A DNA stretch of 43,714 nucleotides from positions 1-43,714 of the forward strand of contig NZ_LGCL01000007.1 in NCBI RefSeq assembly GCF_001306115.1. The letters are read 5' to 3'. The notes under the pieces are model-generated. The model had not been told where the DNA came from. It was given only the letters and a program-made list of their open reading frames with translations, and searched no databases. Shown in pieces: positions 7,335-16,617 of this stretch (position 1 is its first letter; every line of letters starts with the position of its first letter). Source of the stretch: Ornatilinea apprima. Its GTDB lineage: Bacteria; Chloroflexota; Anaerolineae; Anaerolineales; Anaerolineaceae. The position numbers and the translations under genes were made by a program.

Positions 7335-7425
7335 GGTAGAATCGTTGACCGGGAATCTTTGGCGATCAACCGATTTCAAATCGCGGAGCGATTTGCGATC
7401 TTAAGAAGATGAAGGAGGCGATATC
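7335..7425 (+). promoter_or_regulatory. Promoter and structured leader of the uracil-DNA glycosylase gene
   Basis: TGG-TAGAAT (7334-7342) is an extended -10. The leader of about 75 nt contains two possible hairpins: GTTGA...TCAAC (7344-7370) and a tight one, CAAATCGC (7377-7384), loop GGA, GCGATTTG (7388-7395). AGGAGG follows shortly before the GTG. The hairpins might tune mRNA stability; no known riboswitch is recognised. Confidence 0.5.
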
Positions 7426-8079
7426 GTGGACCCTGCTGAAGTGTTGCTGGAGGTATCGCGGCAGGTAAGCAACTGCAAGCGCTGCGGATTGCATTTCTCG
7501 CGAAAGAAACCGGTTCCCGGATCAGGACAAGCCAACGCCAAGATCATGTTCATTGGCGAAGGTCCGGGCTTTTATGAAAACCAGCAGGGGCTGCCATTTG
7601 TGGGCGCGGCCGGAAAATTTTTGGATGAGCTGCTGGCGGCGGCCGGCCTGAGGCGTGAAGCGGTGTTCATTACCAATGTGGTTAAATGCCGCCCGCCCGG
7701 CAACCGCGATCCGCAGGCAGACGAACTGGCTGCCTGCAATGATTACCTGGATCGGCAGATCAACGCGATTAACCCGGCGTTGATTGTTACCTTGGGCCGT
7801 TTTTCGATGGCAAAGTTTTTGCCCAACGCGAAAATCAGCGAAGTGCACGGGCAGACGCGCTGGGTGAAAGACCGGTTGGTGGTGGCAATGTATCACCCGG
7901 CGGCGGCGCTGCACCAACCAACGCTGCGACCGGTGGTGGAAGCCGATTTCGCGCGCCTGCCTGAGTTTGTGAAGATGGCCGAGAGTCACCGCCCGGCGGC
8001 GCAGGCAGCCAGCCCGGCGGCAGAGGCGGAACCGTCTGAGGAAGACCTGGGCAGCGCCACGCAGTTGAGCCTGTTCTAG
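7426..8079 (+). CDS. Family 4 uracil-DNA glycosylase (Fe-S)
   Basis: A 217-residue DNA-repair enzyme that removes uracil from deaminated cytosine. The four cluster cysteines are visible as Cys17, Cys20, Cys88 and Cys104, and the active-site motif is GEGPGFYEN (44-52), with LPFVGAAGKFL and the later MYHPAAAL motif. The family is common in thermophiles and many environmental bacteria. The GTG start at 7426 follows a strong AGGAGG. The last 35 residues are alanine- and glutamate-rich and outside the usual domain. Confidence 0.95.
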   Translation: MDPAEVLLEVSRQVSNCKRCGLHFSRKKPVPGSGQANAKIMFIGEGPGFYENQQGLPFVGAAGKFLDELLAAAGLRREAVFITNVVKCRPPGNRDPQADELAACNDYLDRQINAINPALIVTLGRFSMAKFLPNAKISEVHGQTRWVKDRLVVAMYHPAAALHQPTLRPVVEADFARLPEFVKMAESHRPAAQAASPAAEAEPSEEDLGSATQLSLF

Positions 8080-8102
8080 CTTAGCGATGCAAGATTGAAA
8101 TT

Positions 8103-8126
8103 CCAGGCATTTGTTAATTTGCCTGA
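8103..8126 (+). other. Small hairpin between the uracil-DNA glycosylase gene and the glycan cluster
   Basis: CAGGCA pairs with TGCCTG across a 10-nt AT-rich loop. There is no U-run behind it, so it is a weak candidate for termination or a processing site between the two genes. Confidence 0.3.
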
Positions 8127-8146
8127 GTTAATGAAGGAAGATGGGT

Positions 8147-9469
8147 ATGAGTGATGAAATTCGTTCCGCGCTTGCCGCGCGGATTCGCGATCACAGCGCG
8201 AAGGTGGCGGTGATGGGGCTGGGCTATGTGGGCCTGCCGCTGGCCGTGGTGTTTGCCGAAGCCGGTTACACGGTGGTGGGCATTGATCCGATTGAATCGA
8301 AGGTGGAGAGCATCAATCGCGGTGAAAGCTATGTAATGGATATCCCTTCGGAGCAGCTGGCTGCCCTGGTTTCGGCCGGGAAGCTGCGCGCCACCACCGA
8401 TACCAGCGTGTTGGCCGAGGCCGACGCGGTGAGCATATGCGTGCCCACCCCGCTGCGCAAAACCGGCGACCCGGATCTGTCGTTTATTGTTTCGGCCACT
8501 GAGTCGCTGGCGCCATTTCTGCACAGCGGCATGGTGGTGGTGCTGGAATCGTCCACGTACCCCGGCACCACGCGCGAGCTGATGCTGCCGGTGCTGACCG
8601 AGTGCTGCGAGCTGCAAGCCGGGCGGGATTTCTTCCTGGCCTTTTCGCCCGAACGGGTGGACCCCGGCCGCAAAGACTGGACGACGATCAATACCCCCAA
8701 AGTGGTGGGCGGCATCACGCCGCAGTGTTCAGATATGGCCGAGCTGTGGTACGGCCAGGCGCTGCAAACGGTGGTGAAGGTGTCTTCCTGCGAAGTGGCC
8801 GAGATGTCCAAGCTGCTGGAAAACACCTTCCGCATGATCAATATCGGGCTGGTGAACGAGCTGGCGATTATGTGCGACCGGCTGGGCGTGGATGTGTGGG
8901 AAGTGATCGACGCGGCGGCGACCAAGCCATTTGGCTTCATGAAGTTCACCCCCGGCCCCGGTCTGGGCGGGCACTGCATTCCGATTGACCCGCTGTACCT
9001 GTCGTGGAAATTGAAGAGCCTCAATTACACGGCGCGCTTTATTGAGCTGGCTTCCGAGATCAACACCGGCATGCCGCGCTTTGTGCTGCGCAAAGTGCAA
9101 GACGCGCTCAATGAGGCCGGAAAACCACTCAAGAACAGCCGGGTGCTGGTGCTGGGCGCGGCCTACAAGCCGGACATTGACGATATGCGCGAGTCGCCGG
9201 CGCTGGACGTGATCGGCCTGCTGATGCAGTTGAAAGCGGACGTGCGCTATCACGACCCGTTTGTGCCGAAAATTGAGCACGACGGTTGGGCGCTGCACAG
9301 CGTGGATGACTTAATGAAGGAAGTGGCGGCGGCGGACTGTGTGGTGATCATCACCAACCATTCCAGCTACGATTACGCCGCAATCTTGGAACAGGCCAGC
9401 CTGATTGTCGACACGCGCAACGGCCTGGGGGCAATGGGCAAAAATCAATCGAAAGTCGTGAGGCTGTAA
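8147..9469 (+). CDS. UDP-N-acetylhexosamine / UDP-glucose-type 6-dehydrogenase (UDP-sugar dehydrogenase)
   Basis: A 440-residue NAD-dependent enzyme that oxidises the C6 of a UDP-sugar to the uronic acid. It has the Rossmann motif GLGYVG (24-29), the active-site GPGLGGHCIPIDP with nucleophile Cys277, and the SKLLENTFR helix (Lys222). It resembles the WbpA/WbpO/VipA group that acts on UDP-GlcNAc or UDP-GalNAc, but the substrate cannot be fixed from sequence. The next gene is a UDP-glucuronate-epimerase-like SDR, so the pair may make UDP-GalA or its N-acetyl analogue. The start at 8147 is supported by AAGGAA at 7 nt; ATG 8141 is too close. Confidence 0.92.
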   Translation: MSDEIRSALAARIRDHSAKVAVMGLGYVGLPLAVVFAEAGYTVVGIDPIESKVESINRGESYVMDIPSEQLAALVSAGKLRATTDTSVLAEADAVSICVPTPLRKTGDPDLSFIVSATESLAPFLHSGMVVVLESSTYPGTTRELMLPVLTECCELQAGRDFFLAFSPERVDPGRKDWTTINTPKVVGGITPQCSDMAELWYGQALQTVVKVSSCEVAEMSKLLENTFRMINIGLVNELAIMCDRLGVDVWEVIDAAATKPFGFMKFTPGPGLGGHCIPIDPLYLSWKLKSLNYTARFIELASEINTGMPRFVLRKVQDALNEAGKPLKNSRVLVLGAAYKPDIDDMRESPALDVIGLLMQLKADVRYHDPFVPKIEHDGWALHSVDDLMKEVAAADCVVIITNHSSYDYAAILEQASLIVDTRNGLGAMGKNQSKVVRL

Positions 9470-9470
9470 C

Positions 9471-10445
9471 ATGGCAAATTATCTGGTAACCGGCGCGGCT
9501 GGTTTCATTGGCGCGCGCGTTAGCGAACTGCTGCTGCAAGACGGGCATACCGTACTGGGCGTGGACGATCTGAATGACGCTTACGATGTGCGCCTGAAGG
9601 AATGGCGATTGAAGCGCCTGGCTGGGCAGCCGGGTTTTCGCTTGTTTCAACAAGACTTGCGCGATTATCAGCGCCTGAAACCGGTATTTGAAAGCGGGCC
9701 GATTGACGCGGTGATCAACCTGGCGGCGCGCGCGGGCGTGCGCTACAGCGTGGAAAACCCGTTTATTTACCTGGAGACCAACAACAACGCGGTGCTCAAT
9801 CTGCTGGAGCAGTGCAAAATTCACGGCGTGCCCAAATTTATTCTGGCCAGCACTTCGAGCATTTACGGCCTGAACGCGCCGATGCCCACGCCCGAAGAGA
9901 CCAACAGCGACCATCCGCTGCAGCCTTATTCGGCCAGCAAAAAAGGCGCCGAGGCGATGTGCCACGCCTATCACTTTTTGCACGGGCTGGATGTAACCAT
10001 CTTCCGCTTCTTCACGGTCTACGGCCCGGCGGGGCGGCCGGATATGGTCATGTTCCGCTTTTGCCAGTGGATTGCCGAAGGCCGCCCGGTGCATCTGAAC
10101 GGTGACGGCGAGCAGACGCGTGGCTTCACCTATGTGGATGACATCGCACGCGGCACGATTCTGGGATTGAAACCGCTGGGCTATGAGATCATCAACCTGG
10201 GCGGGCATGAGGTGATCAGTATCAATGAGATGATCAGCGTGCTGGAAGAGCTGATTGGCAAGAAGGCCAACGTGGTGTTCCACGAAGCGCATAAGGCCGA
10301 TATGCTTTCCAACTGGGCGGACGTGAGCAAAGCCCGCCGCATGCTGGGCTGGGAACCGCAGGTCTCGCTGCGCGAGGGCATGCGCCGTCTGGTGGAATGG
10401 TATATGCAAGAGAGGGAGTGGACCAGCCAGGTTCTAACGCCATGA
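9471..10445 (+). CDS. UDP-glucuronate 4-epimerase-like SDR
   Basis: A 324-residue extended short-chain dehydrogenase. NAD-binding TGAAGFIG (7-14), the catalytic triad STSS-Y153-xxx-K157, and RFFTVYGPAGRPDM near the middle are all typical of CapI/GAE-type UDP-glucuronate 4-epimerases. It would convert UDP-GlcA to UDP-GalA, or the N-acetylated equivalents from the preceding dehydrogenase. It starts 1 bp after that gene's stop, and its own stop overlaps the next ATG (ATGA). Some related SDRs act on UDP-GlcNAc; specificity is inferred from the YGPxGRPDM motif. Confidence 0.88.
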   Translation: MANYLVTGAAGFIGARVSELLLQDGHTVLGVDDLNDAYDVRLKEWRLKRLAGQPGFRLFQQDLRDYQRLKPVFESGPIDAVINLAARAGVRYSVENPFIYLETNNNAVLNLLEQCKIHGVPKFILASTSSIYGLNAPMPTPEETNSDHPLQPYSASKKGAEAMCHAYHFLHGLDVTIFRFFTVYGPAGRPDMVMFRFCQWIAEGRPVHLNGDGEQTRGFTYVDDIARGTILGLKPLGYEIINLGGHEVISINEMISVLEELIGKKANVVFHEAHKADMLSNWADVSKARRMLGWEPQVSLREGMRRLVEWYMQEREWTSQVLTP

Positions 10446-11800
10446 AGCAGCGGCTAACAGACGCGCTTAAGGGATTGCGCCAGGACCGTTTGCTGCAAGG
10501 GGTGATTAAGAATACGGGCTATTTGTTCAGCAGCAGCACGGTCAGCATGGTTTTGGGCATGCTGCAGAGCATTTTCGCGGCGCGCCTGCTGGGCGTTGAG
10601 CTGCTGGGCGTGCTGGGCACCATCACCTCGTTTGCTTCCACCATCAACCGCCTGCTGTCGTTCCGCATGAGCGAGCTGGTGGTCAAATACCTGGGCCGCG
10701 ACCTGACGGAAGAGCGGCGCGAGCGCGCCAAAGGGGTGGTGGCGCTGGCCGCGCTGACCGAGGCGTCGGCTTCGGTGATCGCCTTTGGGGTGCTGTATTG
10801 GCTGGCTCCGCTGGCGGCCGAATTTTTGGCCAAAGACGCTTCCTTTACCCCTTTATTTCGGATTTACGGTGTTTCGATACTGGCCGGGCTGGTGGTGGAA
10901 ACCGCCACCGGCATTTTGCAGATCGATAACCGCTTCCGCGCCCAGGCGGTGATCAACGTGGCGCAGTCGGTGCTGACGGCGGCGATGATTCTGGCCGCCT
11001 TTGTGCTCAAGGGTGGGTTGTTCTGGGTGATGTTGGCCTACCTGGTGGGCAAAGTGATTTTGGGCATTGGGCCGGTGGGGCTGGCGCTGGGCAGTCTGCG
11101 GCGCCTGTTTGGGCCGGACTGGTGGCGCATTTCTGCCGAACACATGCCGAAATTGAAGGAAGTGATGCATTTCGCGGTGAGCACCAACCTGAGCGCGACG
11201 ATCAATCTGCTGGTGCGCGACAGCGAACTGCTGTGGATTTCGTATTTCCTCTCTCCATTGGAAGCCGGGTATTATAAGATCGCCATGGCGGTGGTCAACC
11301 TGGTGGTGATGCCGATTACGCCTTTCATCAGCACCACTTATCCGGAGATCAGCCGCAGTGTGGCGGCTAAACAATGGCAGCGGCTGCGCCATCTGCTGCG
11401 GCGGGTAACGCTGTTCTCTGGCGCGTGGACACTGGTGACCACCCTGGGCCTGCTGGTACTGGGGCGCTGGGTGATTGGCCTGATGTACGGTGTGGAGTAT
11501 ATTCCCGCTTACCCGGCGCTGATGGTGCTGCTGGTGGGCTATGGGCTGGCGAATGTCTTCTTCTGGAACCGTCCCCTGCTGCTGGCGCTGGGCCTGCCGG
11601 GTTTCCCGGTGGCGGCCATGTTGGCGGGCGGGTTGGTGAAGGTGGGGCTGGCGTTTCCGCTGGTGCCGCGTTATGGCTATGTTTGCGAAGCGCTGCTGCT
11701 GACCAGCTTCTTTATCATCTCGGTGATTCCGATTTTGTGGAAGGGCATGCGCGAACTGCGCGCGGCGGAGCGGCAAAACCCGGAGGGAGCGGCGGTATGA
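10442..11800 (+). CDS. Wzx-type lipid-linked oligosaccharide flippase
   Basis: A 452-residue integral membrane protein of the MOP (polysaccharide-exporter) superfamily. It has about 12-14 hydrophobic helices, an N-terminal soluble stretch followed by KNTGYLFSSSTVSMVLG, and a middle pair MHFAVSTNLSATINL and DSELLWISYFLSPLEAGYYKIA, as expected for flippases that move lipid-linked repeat units across the membrane. The ATG overlaps the epimerase stop. A Wzy polymerase is not obvious by name, but several multipass proteins follow. Confidence 0.9.
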   Translation: MKQRLTDALKGLRQDRLLQGVIKNTGYLFSSSTVSMVLGMLQSIFAARLLGVELLGVLGTITSFASTINRLLSFRMSELVVKYLGRDLTEERRERAKGVVALAALTEASASVIAFGVLYWLAPLAAEFLAKDASFTPLFRIYGVSILAGLVVETATGILQIDNRFRAQAVINVAQSVLTAAMILAAFVLKGGLFWVMLAYLVGKVILGIGPVGLALGSLRRLFGPDWWRISAEHMPKLKEVMHFAVSTNLSATINLLVRDSELLWISYFLSPLEAGYYKIAMAVVNLVVMPITPFISTTYPEISRSVAAKQWQRLRHLLRRVTLFSGAWTLVTTLGLLVLGRWVIGLMYGVEYIPAYPALMVLLVGYGLANVFFWNRPLLLALGLPGFPVAAMLAGGLVKVGLAFPLVPRYGYVCEALLLTSFFIISVIPILWKGMRELRAAERQNPEGAAV

Positions 11801-12927
11801 AAATCGCCTGTATTGCCACTTCACAGGTGCCTTCCAGCACGGCCAACAGCATTCAGGTGATGAAGGCCTGCCAGGCGCTGGCACAGGTGGGAAACGAGGT
11901 GTGTTTGTGGGTGCCCGGCGCGCGCGGCGCGGAATGGGCTGCCCTGGCCGAGCAGTACGGCCTGATCACACCGTTTGAGGTGCGCTGGCTGCCCACCCGC
12001 CAGGTCTGGCGGCGCTATGATCTGGCCTGGAACGCGGCGCGGGCGGCGAAGCAGTGGGGCGCGCGGGTGGTGTATACCTGGGCGCCGCAGGCGGCGGTCT
12101 TCGCGCAGTGGCGCGGCCTGCCCGCGGTGCTGGAGCTGCACGACCGCATCACCGGCAAGGTTGGCCCGCTGTGGTTCCGGTGGTTTCTGCAGTCGCGCCG
12201 GCCCAAGCGCCTGCTGCTGATCACCGAGGCGCTGCGCGCGGTGCTGGAACGGCAGTTTGGCATGGCTTTGCCCGCGCCGGTTACACAGATCGCGCCCAAC
12301 GGCACGGAAATGGAACGCTATGAGAACCTGCCCGCGGCAGAGGACGCGCGCCGCCAACTGGGCCTGCCGCAAGGATTGACGGCGGTCTTCAGCGGGCATT
12401 TTTACGCCGGGCGCGGCACCGATCTGTTGTTTGAACTGGCGCGCCACCTGCCGGAATTGAATTTTGTGTGGGTTGGCGGGCGTGAAAAAGATGTGGCCGC
12501 GTTGCGCGAGAAGCTGGCCGAGGCGAACATGGAAAATGTGGTGTTGAGCGGATTTGTGCCCAACGCGCACCTGCCGCTGTACCAGGCGGCGGGCGATTTT
12601 CTGCTGATGCCGTATGAGCGCTCGATTGCCGGGTCGGGGGGCGGCGACAGCGCGGCGATTTGCAGCCCGATGAAAATGTTTGACTACCTGGCGGCCGGGC
12701 GGGTGATCGTTACCAGCGAACTGCCGGTGCTGCATGAAATCTTAAATGAGCATAACGCCGTCTTTTGCCCGCCGGAAGACGCGGCGGCCTGGGCAGACGC
12801 CCTGCGCGGGCTGATGCGAGACCCGGCGCGGCGCGAGAGCCTGTCCGCGCGGGCGCGGGAAGACGCGCACAGCTATACGTGGAAGGCGCGCGCTGAACGC
12901 GCGCTGGACGGATTACGCCAGGCATGA
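11797..12927 (+). CDS. GT4-family glycosyltransferase
   Basis: A 376-residue GT-B enzyme. The N-terminal domain contains VPSSTANSIQVMKACQAL; the C-terminal donor domain has AVFSGHFYAGRGTDLLF, VLSGFVPNAHLPLY and the acidic KMFDYLAAGRVIVT motif, which binds the UDP- or GDP-sugar. It has no signal sequence and acts on the cytosolic side, probably on lipid-linked intermediates. The start ATG overlaps the flippase stop (ATGA). The substrate cannot be identified. Confidence 0.88.
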   Translation: MKIACIATSQVPSSTANSIQVMKACQALAQVGNEVCLWVPGARGAEWAALAEQYGLITPFEVRWLPTRQVWRRYDLAWNAARAAKQWGARVVYTWAPQAAVFAQWRGLPAVLELHDRITGKVGPLWFRWFLQSRRPKRLLLITEALRAVLERQFGMALPAPVTQIAPNGTEMERYENLPAAEDARRQLGLPQGLTAVFSGHFYAGRGTDLLFELARHLPELNFVWVGGREKDVAALREKLAEANMENVVLSGFVPNAHLPLYQAAGDFLLMPYERSIAGSGGGDSAAICSPMKMFDYLAAGRVIVTSELPVLHEILNEHNAVFCPPEDAAAWADALRGLMRDPARRESLSARAREDAHSYTWKARAERALDGLRQA

Positions 12928-12948
12928 TTGGAAAGGAATCCTGAGGAG

Positions 12949-14496
12949 ATGCATTTCTTTCAGAAACCCATGATGAAAAATGCTGTGATTGCCCTGGTGA
13001 GTGGTGCCGGATTGGGGGCGGCCGCGGCGGCCTTTGTGCCAGGCGCGTATGCCAGCAGCTTTTGGATCAGCGCGCTGCTGTTGAGCGTGTCGGTTTTTAT
13101 TTTGATCTGCGCCTGGCGCTGGGGTGGCGGGCAAAAGGGCCTTGCGGCGATGATGGCGGCCGCTTTTCTGGTGCGGCTGGTGTTTGGCATTGGAATCAGC
13201 GCGGTGCTGCCGGTTTACGGCTACGATAATGATGAGCAGAACGCCGGTTACCTGTTTACGGATGCCTACCGGCGCGATGATGAGGCCTGGGGGCTGCGTC
13301 TGAACCCCGGCTCGCTGTGGGAGGTGATGCGCTCGGAGTTTGACACCGACCAGTACGGTGGTTTGCTGGTGTTGAGCGGCATTGTCTACCGCGGGATCAG
13401 CCCAGACGCGCACCGCCCGCAGTTGATTGTGATGCTGGGCGCGTTCTTCATCGCGCTGGGGCTGCCGTTCTTCTGGCGCGCCAGCCGCGCGTTGTTTGAT
13501 GAAAAGATGGCCCGCGCGGCGGGCTGGATTTACGCCCTCTATCCGGATGGCATTCTGTACGGCAGTTCGCAGTTACGCGAGCCGTTTATGCTGGGGCTGT
13601 TCGCGATTGGCTTCTGGGCAGTGTGCGACTGGAAGAACGGCGCGCGCTGGAAGCGGCTGCTGGGTTTTGGCCTGGCGGCAGCCGGAATGCTGCTGATCTC
13701 CTCGCGCATCGCGGTGATGGCGCTGCTGGCGCTGGCGGTATGGTTCTGGGTGATTCACACGTCTCCACGCCAGAAGAAGCTGAGCTGGCTGGGTTACGCG
13801 GCCATCGCCGGGGCCGGGCTGGCGCTGGCGGGTATCTTCTGGGTGTGGCTGCGCGAATCGCTGAGCTGGGACATGACCCTGGCGGTGCAGAATTCCGGCT
13901 GGGTAGCCAAGCTGATCGAAGGCCGCCCGCGGGTGTTCCAGATGGGCTTTATCACCATCTACGGCCTGTTGCGCCCGCTGCTGCCGGCGGCGATTGCCGA
14001 CCCCTCCAACCCGATCTGGAAAACGATTGCCATCGTCCGCTCGGCGGGCTGGTACGCCCTGGCGCCTTTCTTGCTCTACAGCCCGCTGGCGCTGCTGCGC
14101 GCGCAAGACCGCGCTGAACGGCGCCGGATGCTGGTGATGGTGATCACCCTGCTGGTGTGGGTGCTGATTTCTTCCCTGAGGGCGGGCGGCGACGATTGGG
14201 ATAATCCGCGCTACCGGATTGCCTTTTTGCCCTGGCTGGCGCTGGCTGCGCCCTGGGCACTGGCGAAGGCCAGAGCGGCGCGCGACGCCTGGCTGGCGCG
14301 CCTGATCGCGGTGGAAGTGGTCTTTCTGCTGTTTTTCACTAACTGGTACTTCAGCCGCTACTTCAACTGGTTCGGCCGCCTGCCGTTCTGGACGATGGTG
14401 GCCTGGATTGTGGCGTTGAGCGGTTTGATTGTGGTGGGCGGTCTGGTGTGGGACGCGCGCGGCTGGCTGGCGCGAAAATTCCAAAAAAGTAAATAA
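12949..14496 (+). CDS. Multipass GT-C-like membrane protein (515 aa)
   Basis: About ten to twelve hydrophobic segments with long loops. The first large external loop holds acidic clusters (YDNDEQNAGY and DAYRRDDEAW near residues 88-112), as in GT-C glycosyltransferases, where an Asp pair there is catalytic. The motif LYPDGILYGSSQLREP (about 194-209) also fits mannosyltransferase- or polymerase-like families. It could add sugars from a polyprenyl donor or polymerise units. The start at 12949 is chosen for AAAGGAA upstream; ATG 12970 is an alternative. The specific family is not recognised. Confidence 0.7.
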   Translation: MHFFQKPMMKNAVIALVSGAGLGAAAAAFVPGAYASSFWISALLLSVSVFILICAWRWGGGQKGLAAMMAAAFLVRLVFGIGISAVLPVYGYDNDEQNAGYLFTDAYRRDDEAWGLRLNPGSLWEVMRSEFDTDQYGGLLVLSGIVYRGISPDAHRPQLIVMLGAFFIALGLPFFWRASRALFDEKMARAAGWIYALYPDGILYGSSQLREPFMLGLFAIGFWAVCDWKNGARWKRLLGFGLAAAGMLLISSRIAVMALLALAVWFWVIHTSPRQKKLSWLGYAAIAGAGLALAGIFWVWLRESLSWDMTLAVQNSGWVAKLIEGRPRVFQMGFITIYGLLRPLLPAAIADPSNPIWKTIAIVRSAGWYALAPFLLYSPLALLRAQDRAERRRMLVMVITLLVWVLISSLRAGGDDWDNPRYRIAFLPWLALAAPWALAKARAARDAWLARLIAVEVVFLLFFTNWYFSRYFNWFGRLPFWTMVAWIVALSGLIVVGGLVWDARGWLARKFQKSK

Positions 14497-14508
14497 AGGG
14501 CAGGCGAT

Positions 14509-16518
14509 ATGCACAGCTTCTGGCGTTCAAAAACAAGAGTTACCCTGCTGTTCCTGGTTCTGCTGGGCGCGCTGGTGTTTTTGCCGCTGGTTTCCCAATT
14601 AGGTTATTATCACGACGACTGGCATGTGGCCTGGGCCGGCTACACACGCGGTCCGCAGCAGATTTTTGACCAGCACCTCACCGACCGCCCCTTTATGGGG
14701 CTGATCTACGCCGGAACCTACATGCTGCTGGGAGACAGCCCGCAAGCCTGGCAGTTGTACAGCGTGGCGATGAAAATTGGCGGCGCGCTGATTTTTTACT
14801 GGCTGGGCTGCCTGATCTGGCCGCGCAAGCCGCATCTGTCCGGGATCGCCGCGGCGTTGTTCCTGGTCTTCCCTGGATTTTTACAACTGCCAACCGCCAG
14901 CGCGTATTCCAATCACATGGTGGGGCTGAACATGGGGCTGCTTTCGCTGGCGCTTAGCCTGCAGCTCACGCGGGTGGACCCGCGGCGCAAAGGTCTGCGC
15001 GTGTTGTTAACGCTGGCCGCGATGGCTGCGGCGCTGGTGTGCTATCTGATCATGGAATGGATGATCGGCCTGGAGTTCGCGCGCGGCGCGCTGCTGCTGG
15101 CGTTTGGACAGGGCGAAGCGCAAGGCTGGCGCGAGAGAGCGAAAACCGCGCTGCTGCGCTGGCTGCCCAATCTGCTGGCGTTTGGCGCGTTTCTGGTGTG
15201 GCGCATCTTCATCTTTGAGAGCGCGCGCTCGGTGATTGATGTGGGCGCGCTGGGACAAAGCTACCTGGCGCAGCCGGGGGCGATGATTCCGCGCCTGCTT
15301 GCCGAAACGCTGCAAGACTTTTTTGAAGCGCTGGTTTTGAGCTGGGCGGTTCCACTCTATAACACCACACACAGCGTGGAGCCGGGGCAGTTCTTCCTCT
15401 CGCTGGCCTTTGGCCTGGTGGCCGGCGGGCTGATGCTGGTGTATCTGCGGCGCATGCAGATTCACCAGCCCGACAGCGCCTTTTTCCCGCAGACACAGCG
15501 TCAGGAGATGCGGGTGGTGCTGGTGGTGGGCCTGGCGTGGGTGCTGTTCACCATCGCGCCGGTGGTGGCAGCCAATCGCTCGGTGGAATTTGAGAACACG
15601 TTTGACCGCTACACGCTGGCGGCCGCGCCGGGCGTGGTGCTGGCGCTTGTGGCGGCGGTTTCGCTGGTGATGGATAGCCGCGCTAATCGCTTGCTGTTTG
15701 TGGCGCTGGCGGCGGTCTCGGCTATGACGCATTACAACAACGCTGTGTATTTTCAGCAGTTTTGGGAGGCGCAGCGGCAGGTGTGGTGGCAATTGGCCTG
15801 GCGCGCCCCCGATTTTCAAGATCACAGCGTGCTGACCGCGCTGCTGCCCAAAGACTACCGTCTGGCGGAGAGCTACGAGATCTGGGGGCCGGCCAACATC
15901 ATCTACCGTCCGGAGGGTGGCGAGCTGAAACTGACCGGCGAGGTGCTCAACCAGGAGACTTTGCAGCCGATGTTGAGCGCGTTTTCGTTTGGGCGTACCT
16001 TCCGGCGAATTCCCATGACGCTGGATTTTTCCAACCTGGTGGTGATGAGCCTGCCGGGTGAAGGGGCCTGCCTGCATGTCTTCGACGGCAGCTACCCGGA
16101 GGTCTCGGATCGGGAAGACGCCTGGATTCGGGCGGTGGCCAGCCGCTCGCGGGTGGATTTGATCCGCACGGAGGCAAGCGCAAACCTGCCGCCGGTGGAG
16201 ATTTTTGGCCCAGAACCAGCGCACAACTGGTGCTATTATTACCAGAAAGCCAGCTTGGCGCGCCAGCAGGAGAACTGGGAAGAGGCCGTCCGCCTGGGCG
16301 ACGAAGCGCGCGCCAAAGGCCTGCGGCCGGTTGATCTGGTGGAGTGGATGCCGTTTTATTTCGCTTACTCCAAATTGGGCCGTTACGATGACGCCAACCA
16401 GATCTCGGCCGAGCTGCGTTTGAACCAGAACCTGATCGAGTCGCTGTGCGCGGAATACACGCGGCGCGACCCGCCCGACGGCTATTCGGTCCGTAATCTG
16501 TGCGAGCCGAATGAATAA
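14509..16518 (+). CDS. Large GT-C-like membrane protein with C-terminal soluble domain (669 aa)
   Basis: The first transmembrane helix (about 13-30) is followed by YYHDDWH (residues 35-41), an Asp pair in the expected catalytic position of GT-C glycosyltransferases, and then TDRPFMGLIYAGTYMLLG. About ten helices reach to residue 410, after which comes a 240-residue soluble region with two tetratricopeptide-like helices near the end (NWEEAVRLGDEARAKG). It probably transfers a sugar from a polyprenyl-phosphate donor on the outer face. It starts 12 bp after the preceding gene with AAGGG upstream. It ends just before the terminator-promoter element. Confidence 0.7.
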   Translation: MHSFWRSKTRVTLLFLVLLGALVFLPLVSQLGYYHDDWHVAWAGYTRGPQQIFDQHLTDRPFMGLIYAGTYMLLGDSPQAWQLYSVAMKIGGALIFYWLGCLIWPRKPHLSGIAAALFLVFPGFLQLPTASAYSNHMVGLNMGLLSLALSLQLTRVDPRRKGLRVLLTLAAMAAALVCYLIMEWMIGLEFARGALLLAFGQGEAQGWRERAKTALLRWLPNLLAFGAFLVWRIFIFESARSVIDVGALGQSYLAQPGAMIPRLLAETLQDFFEALVLSWAVPLYNTTHSVEPGQFFLSLAFGLVAGGLMLVYLRRMQIHQPDSAFFPQTQRQEMRVVLVVGLAWVLFTIAPVVAANRSVEFENTFDRYTLAAAPGVVLALVAAVSLVMDSRANRLLFVALAAVSAMTHYNNAVYFQQFWEAQRQVWWQLAWRAPDFQDHSVLTALLPKDYRLAESYEIWGPANIIYRPEGGELKLTGEVLNQETLQPMLSAFSFGRTFRRIPMTLDFSNLVVMSLPGEGACLHVFDGSYPEVSDREDAWIRAVASRSRVDLIRTEASANLPPVEIFGPEPAHNWCYYYQKASLARQQENWEEAVRLGDEARAKGLRPVDLVEWMPFYFAYSKLGRYDDANQISAELRLNQNLIESLCAEYTRRDPPDGYSVRNLCEPNE

Positions 16519-16529
16519 CCGGAATGAAG

Positions 16530-16566
16530 ACCGCTGCCAATGATATAATTGCAGCGGTTGTTTTTT
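16530..16566 (+). terminator. Terminator hairpin overlapping an extended -10 promoter
   Basis: ACCGCTGC (16530-16537) pairs with GCAGCGGT (16551-16558), with AAT/ATT extending the stem, followed by a T-rich tract to 16566. The loop and inner stem contain TGA-TATAAT (16541-16549), an extended -10 for the next gene. The element can both end the upstream transcript and start the next. Confidence 0.75.
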
Positions 16567-16617
16567 ATGATTGCAGGTACACCGGACAACCCAAATTTTC
16601 TTGCGCTGGAGAGTGGA

